Shown piece by piece: positions 1 through 8,127 of a stretch of 64,000 bases of DNA. The notes beneath the pieces are model-generated. The model did not search any database, was not told where the DNA came from, and was given only the letters and a program-made list of their open reading frames with translations. The first letter of the stretch is position 1; the number at the start of each line of letters is the position of its first letter. The position numbers and the translations under genes are program-made. This DNA comes from Paracoccaceae bacterium (GTDB lineage: Bacteria > Pseudomonadota > Alphaproteobacteria > Rhodobacterales > Rhodobacteraceae): positions 124,001-188,000 of the forward strand of contig WKFK01000014.1 in NCBI GenBank assembly GCA_014872815.1, given 5' to 3'.

Positions 1-927
1 GGCGGGATGGTTTCTGCTGATCCGAGCTTCTGGAAGCATGAGTGGCCCGAGACGGATTTTTCCAGAACCAGCATCAATAATTGGGTCGAAATCATGAGTG
101 GCGGGCCGCCCAAAGACGGGATTCCGGCGCTCAGTGATCCGCAGTTTATTCGGGTGAGCGATGAGAGCCGGATTGGGGATCGCGAGCCGGTGGTAACGGT
201 GGAGATGCCAGGTGAGCTGCCGCGGGCCTATCCGATCCGCTACCTGACCTGGCATGAGATCGTGAATGATCAGGTTGGCAAGACGCCGATTGCGGTGACG
301 TTTTGCCCGTTGTGCAATTCGGCCATCACCTTTGATCGGCGGGCCGAAGGCAAGGTGCTGACGCTTGGGGTGTCTGGCAAGCTGCGCAACAGTGATATGG
401 TGATGTATGACCGCGAGACCCAGAGCTGGTGGCAGCAAGCCATTGGCATGGGGATTGTCGGCGAGATGACGGGCGTGGAGCTGAAGGCGTTGCCCACTTG
501 GATGGAGAGCTGGGCGCAGTATAAGGCGCGGCACCCAGACGGGCTGGTGATGGCGGAACCGCCATACAATCGCGACTACGGGCGCAATCCCTATGTGCGG
601 TATGACAGCGCGGCGCGGCCGTTTTTGTACAGCGGGGAGAACCCGCCGCATGGGGTGCCGCCCTTGGTGCGCGTGGTGCGCGTGGGCGATCGGGCTTGGC
701 CGATGACGCGATTGGCCGAGGAAGGTTCAGTGTCGGAAGCAGGTGTGACGATTTCCTGGCAGGCGGGGCAAGCCTCGGCCTTGGACAAGGCCAGTATTGG
801 CAAAAGCAAGGATGTGGGCACCATTCGGGTGAAGGATGCCAGCGGCAAAGATGTGCCGCATGACGTGCTGTTTGCCTTTGCCTTTCATGCGTTTTGGCCG
901 GACGGGCAATGGATGCTAAGGAAGTAG
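1..927 (+). CDS. DUF3179 domain-containing protein (probably 5'-truncated)
   Basis: About 300 residues matching the DUF3179 family, whose function is not established. The frame is already open at base 1. The first in-frame ATG (base 7) opens directly into conserved sequence (DPSFWKHEWPETDF) with no signal peptide, so the true start probably lies left of the window. Visible landmarks are the TFCPLCNSA segment with two cysteines, a FDRR segment and the SWWQQAIG motif, all typical of the family. Many DUF3179 proteins are exported, and a missing N-terminal signal would fit that. The stop is followed by about 100 bp without a gene, so the protein is not obviously co-transcribed with the next pair. 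Family assignment is confident; the start and role are not. Confidence 0.8.
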   Translation, partial: GGMVSADPSFWKHEWPETDFSRTSINNWVEIMSGGPPKDGIPALSDPQFIRVSDESRIGDREPVVTVEMPGELPRAYPIRYLTWHEIVNDQVGKTPIAVTFCPLCNSAITFDRRAEGKVLTLGVSGKLRNSDMVMYDRETQSWWQQAIGMGIVGEMTGVELKALPTWMESWAQYKARHPDGLVMAEPPYNRDYGRNPYVRYDSAARPFLYSGENPPHGVPPLVRVVRVGDRAWPMTRLAEEGSVSEAGVTISWQAGQASALDKASIGKSKDVGTIRVKDASGKDVPHDVLFAFAFHAFWPDGQWMLRK

Positions 928-1025
928 GTCTGCGCGCCACAACTGTCAGAACCGTTGATTAAAAACAGATTTCCGCGCTACGGTTGAAGCTATTGGGATT
1001 TCAATAGCTTTTGGGGAGGCGCGAG

Positions 1026-1424
1026 ATGGACGCCGAACTACCGTTTTTTGTCGTAGCGCCCGGTGGCACGGACTTTCTGATGTTGGCCATTGGCATCTTC
1101 CTTGTCTTTGTCTTGCTGGGCCTTGGCGCGCTGTATTTTACGGTGCAGGCCATTCCCGACCGCATGGCCTCTGGCAGCCACAAGATCCAGATGCAGATGG
1201 TTGGCATTTTGGGCGTGATCTCGCTTTTCACCATGAACAACGCGTTCTGGATTGCAGGTATATTGCTGGCGGCGATCCCGTTTCATGAGCTGTTCCCAGA
1301 CCATTTTGCGCGGGTAGATCAGGCTTTGGCGGCGAAAGAAGAGACAACGGAGATTGATGACGAAGAGACGGCGCCTGTTGACGCAGATGTCCCGGCAGTT
1401 GCGGAGGTGCAAGACAATGCTTGA
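1026..1424 (+). CDS. Small DUF3302-like inner membrane protein (YiaW-type)
   Basis: A 132-residue protein with two hydrophobic segments (about residues 14-40 and 60-84) and an acidic, alanine-rich C-terminal tail, so probably a two-pass inner membrane protein. I chose the ATG at 1026 because GGGGAGG lies just upstream; a TTG 15 bp earlier is less likely. Segments such as VISLFTM after an IPDRM turn resemble DUF3302 (E. coli YiaW). This fits the next gene, an HlyD-like protein, because yiaW and yiaV are also paired. The two genes overlap by 8 bp, so they are probably translationally coupled. No transport ATPase or outer membrane partner lies nearby. The exact function is unknown. Confidence 0.7.
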   Translation: MDAELPFFVVAPGGTDFLMLAIGIFLVFVLLGLGALYFTVQAIPDRMASGSHKIQMQMVGILGVISLFTMNNAFWIAGILLAAIPFHELFPDHFARVDQALAAKEETTEIDDEETAPVDADVPAVAEVQDNA

Positions 1425-2643
1425 GTTGATGTTGAGCTGCCTTGTCACGCTGGTTCCCGATATCCTCTATCGCCGTTATGCGCAGGGCAAACGGCTGGGG
1501 CATGAGATCACATTCTTCAACGTTTGGTATGAGTTGCGGTGGGGCATAACGTCTTGCGGGATTTTGGCGGTGTCGCTGATCACGTTGATTTTCTATTTCC
1601 ATCCTACGTCTGACAAAATCACCTCGTTCTTCCGCACCGTGACAATCCTGTCAGAATCCGGTGGTCGTGTTGCGGAGGTTTATGTGAGCAACCATGACCG
1701 TGTGGCGGAAGGCGATCCGCTGTTCCGGCTGGACACCGCGCGCCAAGAAGCGGCAGCGGAGACGGCGCGGCGACAGATGGCCGAGGTGGATGCGGCCTTG
1801 CTGCTTGGCGCAACTGAGATTGCCGGGGCGCAGGCGCAGTTGGATGCGTCAGAGGCGCAGCTCACACAGGCGCGGGATGATCTGCAGCGGCGGCAAAGCA
1901 TTGCGGAGCGCAACAGCACCGTGGTGACGGAGCAGGAGTTGGAGCAGCTGTCCAATGCGGTGGATGTAGCCGAGGGGCAGCGCAACGCGGCGATTGCGGC
2001 GCTGCAGGCGGCCACTTTGCGGGTCAGTGACACCTTGCCGGCACAGCGCGACAGTGCCGAGGCGGCTCTGGCGCAGGCGGAGACGGAGATTGCCTTGTCC
2101 ACGGTGTATGCCGGTGTTAGCGGAACGGTGACACAGTTTCAGCTCAAACCCGGTGATGTGATCAACCCGATCCTGCGGCCTGCCGGTGTGTTGGTGGCGG
2201 ATATGGCGGGGCCGCGGCGGTTCATGGCGGGGTTCCGGCAGATTTCGGCGGGCATCGTGAAAGAGGGTATGTTGATTGAGATGACCTGTCCGGCGAAGCC
2301 TTTGACAGTGATACCGATGCGGGTGGTGCAGGTGCAGGACACGATTGCCGCCGGACAGTTCCGGCCCGGCGACAATCTGATTGATATTCAGGACCGCATT
2401 CGGCCTGGGACTTTGTTGGCGATCATGGAGCCAATCTTTCCGGAGAAAGTAGAAGGCGTGCCGCCGGGCAGCCGGTGCACCGGGGTTGGCTTTACAGACC
2501 ACTCCCAGTTCATCGAAGAGAACGGGCTCACCGGCCTGCACGCCTTTATGTATAAAGCGATCGACGGACTGGGCGTGACCAACGCGGTGGTCATTCGCGC
2601 CATGGCGATTGTCATTCCGGTGAAGGCACTGGTGTTCAACTGA
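1417..2643 (+). CDS. HlyD/YiaV-family membrane fusion-like protein
   Basis: A 408-residue protein with the layout of an HlyD-type periplasmic adaptor: an N-terminal membrane anchor (about residues 45-65), a biotinyl-lipoyl-like half-motif (SESGGRVAEVYV), a long alanine/glutamine-rich coiled-coil hairpin (about 100-230), then the second half-motif (YAGVSGTVTQFQL) and a beta-barrel region. I chose the ATG at 1417, which overlaps the stop of the upstream DUF3302-like gene and has GGAGG about 10 bp before it; an earlier in-frame ATG at 1354 would overlap that gene deeply. The sequence before the anchor (PDILYRRYAQGKRLGHEI) resembles YiaV-type proteins. No ABC, RND or MFS pump component is adjacent, so the substrate cannot be inferred. 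Confidence 0.8.
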   Translation: MLELMLSCLVTLVPDILYRRYAQGKRLGHEITFFNVWYELRWGITSCGILAVSLITLIFYFHPTSDKITSFFRTVTILSESGGRVAEVYVSNHDRVAEGDPLFRLDTARQEAAAETARRQMAEVDAALLLGATEIAGAQAQLDASEAQLTQARDDLQRRQSIAERNSTVVTEQELEQLSNAVDVAEGQRNAAIAALQAATLRVSDTLPAQRDSAEAALAQAETEIALSTVYAGVSGTVTQFQLKPGDVINPILRPAGVLVADMAGPRRFMAGFRQISAGIVKEGMLIEMTCPAKPLTVIPMRVVQVQDTIAAGQFRPGDNLIDIQDRIRPGTLLAIMEPIFPEKVEGVPPGSRCTGVGFTDHSQFIEENGLTGLHAFMYKAIDGLGVTNAVVIRAMAIVIPVKALVFN

Positions 2644-2658
2644 CTTAGAGTCTTGCCC

Positions 2659-2979
2659 CTAGGCCGCGTGCGTTTCCAGCGAGACGTAAGTGTCCATGGG
2701 GGCGTCTGGGTCGAAGTCGGTCAGGTCCATCACCGAGAAGAAGTCGGCGCAGGCTGGGGATTGCATCTCCTTTTCGATGACCTCGGCCATATCGGCCTCG
2801 CTGCGGAACTGAACGATGTCCAGATAGGTACCGTCTTGGGCGCGAACCAACTCGCGGCGCAGCACGCCCGGTTCATGCGACACAAACTCCGATTGGAATT
2901 TGGCGGAGGCCGCCAGCAGGTCGGCTTCGGTCTTGGAGGGGGCCAGTTTAATCGGGGCCAGAACGGTGATCGGTGTCAT
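2659..2979 (-). CDS. Small uncharacterised protein, possible dimeric alpha/beta barrel fold
   Basis: 106 residues, soluble, no signal peptide. The pattern (an early beta strand, SHEPGVLRREL, YLDIVQFRSEADM, then an acidic C-terminal part) resembles small ABM-like dimeric alpha/beta barrel proteins, but I do not recognise a named family. It is transcribed divergently from the WYL-domain regulator at 3049, with about 70 bp between the two starts. Such an arrangement often means the regulator controls this gene. A good ribosome binding site (AGGAG) lies just before the ATG. Function unknown. Confidence 0.65.
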   Translation of the reverse strand: MTPITVLAPIKLAPSKTEADLLAASAKFQSEFVSHEPGVLRRELVRAQDGTYLDIVQFRSEADMAEVIEKEMQSPACADFFSVMDLTDFDPDAPMDTYVSLETHAA

Positions 2980-2987
2980 GGGAGTCT

Positions 2988-3004
2988 CCTGTAGTTGTGA
3001 CAGG
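2988..3004. promoter_or_regulatory. Candidate operator: inverted repeat between divergent genes
   Basis: CCTGT and ACAGG are separated by seven bases in the short gap between the small protein (minus) and the WYL regulator (plus). The left arm overlaps the ribosome binding site of the minus-strand gene. A five-base arm can arise by chance, so this is a weak candidate. Confidence 0.25.
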
Positions 3005-3048
3005 GATGGGATATTGAGTAATGAGCCGTTTTATGTCCTATTTGTTTC

Positions 3049-3792
3049 ATGGCACAGAAACGTTCTCGTGCGGATGCACAAACCCGAATGATGCGATTGG
3101 ATCAGATCGCGGCGCAGCTCAAAGGCGATGAGCCGTGCACCGTTGAGGATTTGGCAAAGACCCATGGGGTGAGCCGCCGCACCATTGCGCGGGATCTGGA
3201 GATCATGCGGGCGCAGGGGATGCCGATTGAGGCGGAACGTGGCCGTGGCGGCGGCGTGCGGATGGATGTGAACTGGGGGGTAGGGCGGCTCAACCTGTCT
3301 TATGCGGAGAGTGTCGATCTGCTGATCAGTTTAGCGGTGGCAGAACAGATGAACTCGCCATTATTCCTTGCCAAAATGGGCTCCATTCGGCGGCAGTTGA
3401 TTGCCTCGTTTTCCAAAGAAAAGCGGCGGGCCGTAGAGGGCATTAAGAAGCGTATTTTGATTGCGGAGCAAGCGTCACTACCAGTGCAGACATCGATGGG
3501 CGAACCAAAGCCGCGCGTGGTGCAGACCTTGCATCAGGCGTTTTTGAACCAGAAATTGGTGGAGATTGCCTATGTGCGGGAGGACGGAGCAAAGTCAAAA
3601 CGCACGATTGCACCGCACTACCTGCTGCTGTGCTCGCCGGTGTGGTATGTGCTGGCCTGGGATCACCTGCGAGATGCGCCGCGCACGTTTCGTTGTGACC
3701 GGATACAGAGCGCGACCGAGGGGTTTGAGCGGTTTTCGTTGCAGGATGCCAAAGTGTTTGAGCCTGCCGTGGAGCACTACAATGTGCTATGA
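3049..3792 (+). CDS. DeoR/HTH-type transcriptional regulator with WYL domain
   Basis: 247 residues. The N-terminal part (about 14-75) is a winged helix-turn-helix (MRLDQIAAQL, then VEDLAKTHGVSRRTIARDL). The C-terminal part (about 140-240) fits a WYL domain, with the strand KLVEIAYVR, the segment RTIAPHYLLLCSPVWYVLAW and RTFRCDRIQSA. WYL proteins are usually ligand-responsive regulators, often of stress or DNA-damage genes. The gene is divergent from the small protein at 2659-2979, its most likely target. The ATG at 3049 gives a complete domain; an in-frame ATG 13 codons later is possible but would start closer to the HTH. Confidence 0.85.
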   Translation: MAQKRSRADAQTRMMRLDQIAAQLKGDEPCTVEDLAKTHGVSRRTIARDLEIMRAQGMPIEAERGRGGGVRMDVNWGVGRLNLSYAESVDLLISLAVAEQMNSPLFLAKMGSIRRQLIASFSKEKRRAVEGIKKRILIAEQASLPVQTSMGEPKPRVVQTLHQAFLNQKLVEIAYVREDGAKSKRTIAPHYLLLCSPVWYVLAWDHLRDAPRTFRCDRIQSATEGFERFSLQDAKVFEPAVEHYNVL

Positions 3793-3813
3793 GGCCATGG
3801 CAGGCACGGCCTC
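3791..3813. terminator. Hairpin between convergent genes (weak terminator)
   Basis: GAGGCC and GGCCTC flank an 11-base loop between the WYL regulator stop and the aquaporin stop. There is no T-run on either side, so termination is uncertain. Confidence 0.3.
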
Positions 3814-3824
3814 ATAAGGGGTGT

Positions 3825-4514
3825 TTACTCGTCAGAGCCGATGACCTTCCACAGAATGCCACCAATGGCGCCACCAAGCAAAGGGGCAACCCAGAACAGC
3901 CAAAGCTGCGCCAGCGCGGGACCGTCGGCAAAGAGCGCGACACCGGTGGAGCGGGCGGGGTTCACCGAGGTGTTGGTGACCGGGATGGAGATGAGGTGGA
4001 TCAGGGTCAGTCCCAGGCCGATGGCGATGGGGGCAAAGCCTGCTGGAGCACCGGAGGAGGTGGCCCCGAGGATGATGAAAAGGAACGCCGCGGTGAGCAC
4101 GACCTCGATGACCAGAGCGGACATCATGGAGTAGCCCTGTGGGGACGCTTCGCCGTAGCCGTTGGAGGCAAAGCCGCCGACACCGGCAAAGTCCGGGGCG
4201 CCGGAAACGATCACGTACAGTACAATGGATGCAGCTATCGCGCCTGCGACTTGGGCGACCCAATACGGGATCAGATCTTTGGCCTCAAAGCGGCCCCCAA
4301 TCATCAGGCCCAGGCTGACGGCGGGATTAAAATGACCACCGGAAATGTGACCGACCGCATAGGCCATTGTCATCACGGTGAGGCCGAAGGCCAAGCTGAC
4401 GCCAAGCCAGCCGATGCCGACATCTGCGACACCAGCGGCAAGCACTGCGCTGCCACAGCCGCCAAGCACCAGCCAGAAGGTGCCAATGAATTCTGCGCTG
4501 AGTTTTTGAAACAT
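3825..4514 (-). CDS. aqpZ: Aquaporin Z
   Basis: A 229-residue major intrinsic protein with both pore motifs, GGHFNPAVS in the first half and TSVNPARS in the second. The segment [19 protein letters not shown] keeps the His, Thr and Arg that line the selectivity filter of E. coli AqpZ, so water rather than glycerol is the expected substrate. Six membrane segments and two half-helices can be followed. The start is the ATG at 4514 with GGGAGG about 6 bp upstream. The frame stays open well upstream of it, but that part is proline/arginine-rich and non-conserved. The gene stands alone and is convergent with the WYL regulator. Confidence 0.95.
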   Translation of the reverse strand: MFQKLSAEFIGTFWLVLGGCGSAVLAAGVADVGIGWLGVSLAFGLTVMTMAYAVGHISGGHFNPAVSLGLMIGGRFEAKDLIPYWVAQVAGAIAASIVLYVIVSGAPDFAGVGGFASNGYGEASPQGYSMMSALVIEVVLTAAFLFIILGATSSGAPAGFAPIAIGLGLTLIHLISIPVTNTSVNPARSTGVALFADGPALAQLWLFWVAPLLGGAIGGILWKVIGSDE

Positions 4515-4671
4515 AAAGTACCTCCCAAAAATAACTGAGACAAAGCGTAGGAGGCGAATTTGGCTCTGCCTAGGGGAGAAAATCGGGAGGTTTTGCAGGA
4601 TAGTTGGTGGGGCTTGCGCTGCTGGGAAGGTGGCCTGCTGTCGGTTTTGGTGTGTTTTCAGACGGTTGTTC

Positions 4672-4704
4672 AAAAGAAAACCGCCGCGCCCGAGGCGCAG
4701 CGGT
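4672..4704 (-). terminator. Rho-independent terminator after the bactofilin gene
   Basis: On the minus strand an 11-bp stem (ACCGC-TGCGCC pairing with GGCGCG-GCGGT, one wobble) with a TCG loop is followed by TTTTCTTTT. It lies 28 bp beyond the bactofilin stop and ends the M23 peptidase-bactofilin operon. Confidence 0.85.
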
Positions 4705-4731
4705 CCAAAATGTCTGTGGCGATTTTGTCGC

Positions 4732-5265
4732 TTATTTCGCTGGCTTTGTGGCGGCGGCTGGCGCGGCTGCTGGAGCTGCGGCCTTTGGCGCGGCGGCTTT
4801 GCCAACGGTCAGCGGATCGTCCTGACGCTGTACGGAGCCTTCGAAGTGCGCGCCGCTCTCGATGGCGATGGTCTTGTGAATGATGTCGCCTTCCACACGG
4901 GCGGTGGAGGTCAGGCGTACCTTCAGACCACGGACGCGGCCGACGATGCGACCGTTGATAACCACGTCGTCTGCGATGATTTCACCTTTGATGGTGGCGC
5001 TTTCGCCAACGGTGAGTAGGTGGGCGCGGATGTCGCCTTCGACGGTGCCTTCGACTTGAATGTCACCTGTGGTCTTCAGATTGCCCGAGATGTGCAGATC
5101 AGAAGAGAGCACAGAGGCTGCCGGCTTTGCCTTTGGGGCGGAGGCGCTTTTGAACTCGCTTGCCTTGGCGGGTGCAGCCGGAATCGGCGAGGCATCGGCG
5201 CCTGCAGGCTTGGCCGGAGTGTCATTGGTCGGTGCGGGGTCGTTGATTTTGCTCTTAGAAAACAT
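4732..5265 (-). CDS. Bactofilin (polymer-forming cytoskeletal protein)
   Basis: A 177-residue bactofilin. A proline/alanine-rich N-terminal tail (about 1-50) precedes a right-handed beta-helix core (about 52-150) with repeating strands such as [19 protein letters not shown] and [21 protein letters not shown] low-complexity Ala/Pro/Lys tail follows. Bactofilins polymerise without nucleotide and scaffold peptidoglycan enzymes at defined cell sites. The start overlaps the stop region of the upstream M23 peptidase gene by 11 bp, so the two are co-translated. A bactofilin-M23 pairing is known from Caulobacter and other bacteria and suggests a local cell-wall-shaping role. Confidence 0.92.
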   Translation of the reverse strand: MFSKSKINDPAPTNDTPAKPAGADASPIPAAPAKASEFKSASAPKAKPAASVLSSDLHISGNLKTTGDIQVEGTVEGDIRAHLLTVGESATIKGEIIADDVVINGRIVGRVRGLKVRLTSTARVEGDIIHKTIAIESGAHFEGSVQRQDDPLTVGKAAAPKAAAPAAAPAAATKPAK

Positions 5266-6568
5266 CTCTTCCAGCCTTGATAAATGTCATCGGGTTCACT
5301 GCGCGACCGTTCACGCGCACTTCGTAGTGCAAATGCGTACCGGTCGAACGTCCGGAATTGCCCATATCACCAATATGCTCCCCACGCGAGACCCTTTGGC
5401 CCTCCTTCACGCGGATTTTCGCCAAGTGGGCGTAGCGGGTTTCAATTCCGTGTTCATGTTTGATCTTCACCAGACGCCCATACCCGGACAGCCAGCCTGC
5501 ATGCACAACCACACCGTCCGCTGTGGAATGGATCGGTGTGCCGTAGCGGGCGGCAAAATCGGTGCCTTTGTGCATCCGGCCCCAACGCATGCCGAACCCA
5601 GAGGTGTAGCGGAATGCGGATTTCAGCGGATTGTCAAAAGGCACCGTTTCGGCGGCGATGCGGTAGACGTTCAACTGGTCCAATTGTTCCAGCAGCCGGT
5701 TGGCGCGCAGGGTTTCTTGCGAAATCTCAGCGCCTTTGGTGGAGAAGCTGAGCGGCATCATTGGGCCACCTTGGCCCTGATAGCCGCGGCGGACTTCGTC
5801 CATCAGGCTTTTGGTGTCCAGACCGGCGGCGGTGAACATTTTGGTCAGCGGCTCAACGGAGACGGTCATGGCGTCTTCAAGCTGGCGGAAGATTTTGTCG
5901 TTCTTCTCTTCCATCAGGAGGAGCTCGCGTTCCATTTCCTCTGCGGCTTGCAGGGCCAGCTGGGCATTGGCGACCACTTCATCCCGCTCAGCGGCGGTTT
6001 CATTAAGCGCGGTGGACAACACGTCCAACATGTCGTTGCCCAGAGGGGAAGCGCCGATGAGGGCCGTTTGGGTCTCTGCCTGCGCAGCGTCGCGGGCGAC
6101 AACTTCGGCGCGGGCGGCCTCACGTTCCTGCATGGTGCGGCGCAGGGTGGCCTGGATCACTTCGATGCCGGTTTCCAGCTCTTTGCGGCGGATTTCAGAG
6201 GCCAGCAGTTCAGACTGCATGTCAGAAATCTGTGTGAGCGCGGAGTTAAAGCGGGCTTGTGCGGCAAGGGCTTCCTCTGTGCGCATGTCACGTTCCGAGG
6301 AGAGATCGTTCAGGCGCTGCTCATAGGTGAGTTGGTCGCGCTTGGCCTGTTCGCGGAAGTTGCCGGAGCCGATGCTGTCCATCAATAGGATCGCGGTGGC
6401 GATGATTGCCCAAGCGACGATGGCGGAGGACCCCACAAAAGCAATGAGCTGCGTGCTTGGCTTCAGTCGGATGAAGCGGGTGTCTGTGTCTGACCGAAGA
6501 AAGAGCCTGCGTTCCGGAAAGAAGCGTTCCAGGATCGCATGTGCGCGGATCGCGAGTCGTGTTCTCAC
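5255..6568 (-). CDS. M23 family metallopeptidase with DUF5930 N-terminal domain
   Basis: A 437-residue envelope protein. A membrane segment (about residues 40-65) follows a basic cytoplasmic N-terminus. A long periplasmic coiled coil (about 75-260, rich in Ala, Glu and Arg) leads to a C-terminal M23/LytM endopeptidase domain (about 315-425). Zinc-site motifs are present: HKGTDFAA in the first half of the domain and HLHYEV near the end. The start is a GTG at 6568 with AAGGAA upstream. The gene precedes the bactofilin gene with overlap, so it probably acts as the bactofilin-positioned peptidoglycan hydrolase. The N-terminal region matches what is called DUF5930 in Rhodobacterales. Confidence 0.9.
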   Translation of the reverse strand: MRTRLAIRAHAILERFFPERRLFLRSDTDTRFIRLKPSTQLIAFVGSSAIVAWAIIATAILLMDSIGSGNFREQAKRDQLTYEQRLNDLSSERDMRTEEALAAQARFNSALTQISDMQSELLASEIRRKELETGIEVIQATLRRTMQEREAARAEVVARDAAQAETQTALIGASPLGNDMLDVLSTALNETAAERDEVVANAQLALQAAEEMERELLLMEEKNDKIFRQLEDAMTVSVEPLTKMFTAAGLDTKSLMDEVRRGYQGQGGPMMPLSFSTKGAEISQETLRANRLLEQLDQLNVYRIAAETVPFDNPLKSAFRYTSGFGMRWGRMHKGTDFAARYGTPIHSTADGVVVHAGWLSGYGRLVKIKHEHGIETRYAHLAKIRVKEGQRVSRGEHIGDMGNSGRSTGTHLHYEVRVNGRAVNPMTFIKAGRDVF

Positions 6569-6758
6569 GGAAGAATTCCTTGTTTAGTCCCATCCCAGAG
6601 CACGCCACTCCCGGCGAAACCCTTTGTCCCCAACGCCTTTTGGTGGCGCCTTGGGGCAGGGTTGTAGCCGCATGGGCTATGTCCGGCAAGGTTTTTGACC
6701 TTTTTGGGCGGGTATCAGGTGGAAGAGGCACAGAGATGGGCGGTTTGTTGCCTATCTC

Positions 6759-7589
6759 TTAGCGGGCATAGGCAGGTGGCTCTTCGTCGGCAAGCGGCCA
6801 GTAGAAGTCCGGTGGCAGGCCAGCGTCGGCGCGTTTTTCCTCATTGAACGGAGGCTTAAGTGCACCGTGAAAGTATTTTTGCACCAAGCCGTGGAAGGTG
6901 GCTTTGGGGTCGAGCGCGTGGCGGCCGCAGAGGAAGTTGAACCATTTGGCACCATAAGCCACATGGCCGACTTCTTCGGCGTAGATAATGCGCAATGCCT
7001 CAAGGGTTTGCGCGTCCTTGGCGTTTTCAAAAATGCGGATCATGCCGGGTGTCACGTCTAGGCCGCGGGCTTCGAGCACCATAGGCACAACAGCGAGCCG
7101 GCCCATGAGATCGTCCACGGTATCCTCAGCGGCGCGCCACATGCCTGCGTGGGCGGGAAGTGCTCCGTAGAAGCTGTCTTTGGCTTCAAGACTGTCGCAT
7201 ATCAAATTGAAATGGTTGGATTCTTCGGCGGCGGATTTGACCCAGTCGTCATAGAATCCAAGCGGCATTGCGACGTCAGTAAAACGGGCGATGATGTCCC
7301 AATGCAAATCAACGGCGTTGAGTTCGATATGGGCCACTGCGTGCAGCATGGCGATGCGGCCTTGCGGGCTGCCGGGTTTGCGGCGCGGCACGTCGCGTGG
7401 GTTCAACAGTTCTGGCTGCTCTGGCCGGGCTGGTTGCAACGGCGGACTTGCGGTGCCGATGGGTAGAGGATTGCCGGATTCACGGGCGGCAAACCACGCT
7501 TCGGCGTGTTTTTTGGAGATCGCGGTTTTGGTGCGGCCGTCGGCGGTGGTAAGAACTTCCACCGCCATTTCTGCGAGTGACTGTGCCAT
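6759..7589 (-). CDS. DUF455 ferritin-like domain protein
   Basis: A 276-residue protein of the DUF455 ferritin-like family. Motifs expected of a carboxylate-bridged di-iron site are visible: AHIELNAVDLHWD, an ExxH in AAEESNHF, and a second ExxH in YAEEVGHVAYG. These are known to be conserved in the family, but no reaction is established. The start codon overlaps the stop of the upstream peroxiredoxin gene by one base (TGATG), which implies translational coupling. Pairing with a peroxiredoxin suggests a role in oxidative stress or iron handling; that is inference. Confidence 0.85.
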   Translation of the reverse strand: MAQSLAEMAVEVLTTADGRTKTAISKKHAEAWFAARESGNPLPIGTASPPLQPARPEQPELLNPRDVPRRKPGSPQGRIAMLHAVAHIELNAVDLHWDIIARFTDVAMPLGFYDDWVKSAAEESNHFNLICDSLEAKDSFYGALPAHAGMWRAAEDTVDDLMGRLAVVPMVLEARGLDVTPGMIRIFENAKDAQTLEALRIIYAEEVGHVAYGAKWFNFLCGRHALDPKATFHGLVQKYFHGALKPPFNEEKRADAGLPPDFYWPLADEEPPAYAR

Positions 7590-8050
7590 CAGAGTGCTTT
7601 TGCTGCCTCCAGGACCTCTTCGGCGTGGCCGTCGACTTTGACCTTGGGCCAGGTGCGGGCAATGTTACCATCGGCGTCGATCAAAACGGTGGCGCGGACG
7701 ATGCCCATGAAGGTTTTGCCATACATCTTTTTTTCGGCCCAGACGCCGTAGTCTTCGCAGACGGTGCCGTTCTCATCGGACAAAAGCGGCACGGTGAGTT
7801 CTTTTTTCTCCACAAATTTGTCATGGCTTTTCATGCTGTCCTTGGAGATGCCAAAGACTTTCACGCCGGCCGCGGCGAAGTCTTCCAACAGGTGGGAAAA
7901 GGCGATGGCTTCTTTGGTGCAGCCTGCGGTGTTGTCGCGAGGATAGAAAAACAAGGCGACGGGCGCAGGGCGCAGGGCGGAGAGGGTAACGTCGTCGCCT
8001 GAGGTGGACGGCAAGGTGAAATCGGGGGCAGGTTGGTTGGCATCAATCAT
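7589..8050 (-). CDS. bcp: Thioredoxin-dependent peroxiredoxin, BCP type
   Basis: A 153-residue peroxiredoxin of the BCP/PrxQ group, reducing hydroperoxides with electrons from thioredoxin. The peroxidatic cysteine lies in FFYPRDNTAGCTKEA (about Cys43). The resolving cysteine found five residues later in many BCPs is replaced here by isoleucine (CTKEAI). Another cysteine occurs in TVCEDYGVW, so the enzyme could be one-Cys or use that residue. I chose the ATG at 8050, with AGGAG upstream; the frame continues further upstream without family similarity. It is the first gene of a two-gene operon with the DUF455 protein. Confidence 0.9.
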   Translation of the reverse strand: MIDANQPAPDFTLPSTSGDDVTLSALRPAPVALFFYPRDNTAGCTKEAIAFSHLLEDFAAAGVKVFGISKDSMKSHDKFVEKKELTVPLLSDENGTVCEDYGVWAEKKMYGKTFMGIVRATVLIDADGNIARTWPKVKVDGHAEEVLEAAKAL

Positions 8051-8127
8051 CAGTTTGCTCCTATGTGGCCCGATGTTGCCAATGCGGTGATCTGGCCTTG
8101 GGTCGGGCGTCGCTTGCAGGTATAGTT

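Noticed and set aside
5060..6388. Open frame (442 codons) antisense to the M23 peptidase
   Set aside because: Shadow of the peptidase coiled coil; no ribosome binding site or family similarity.
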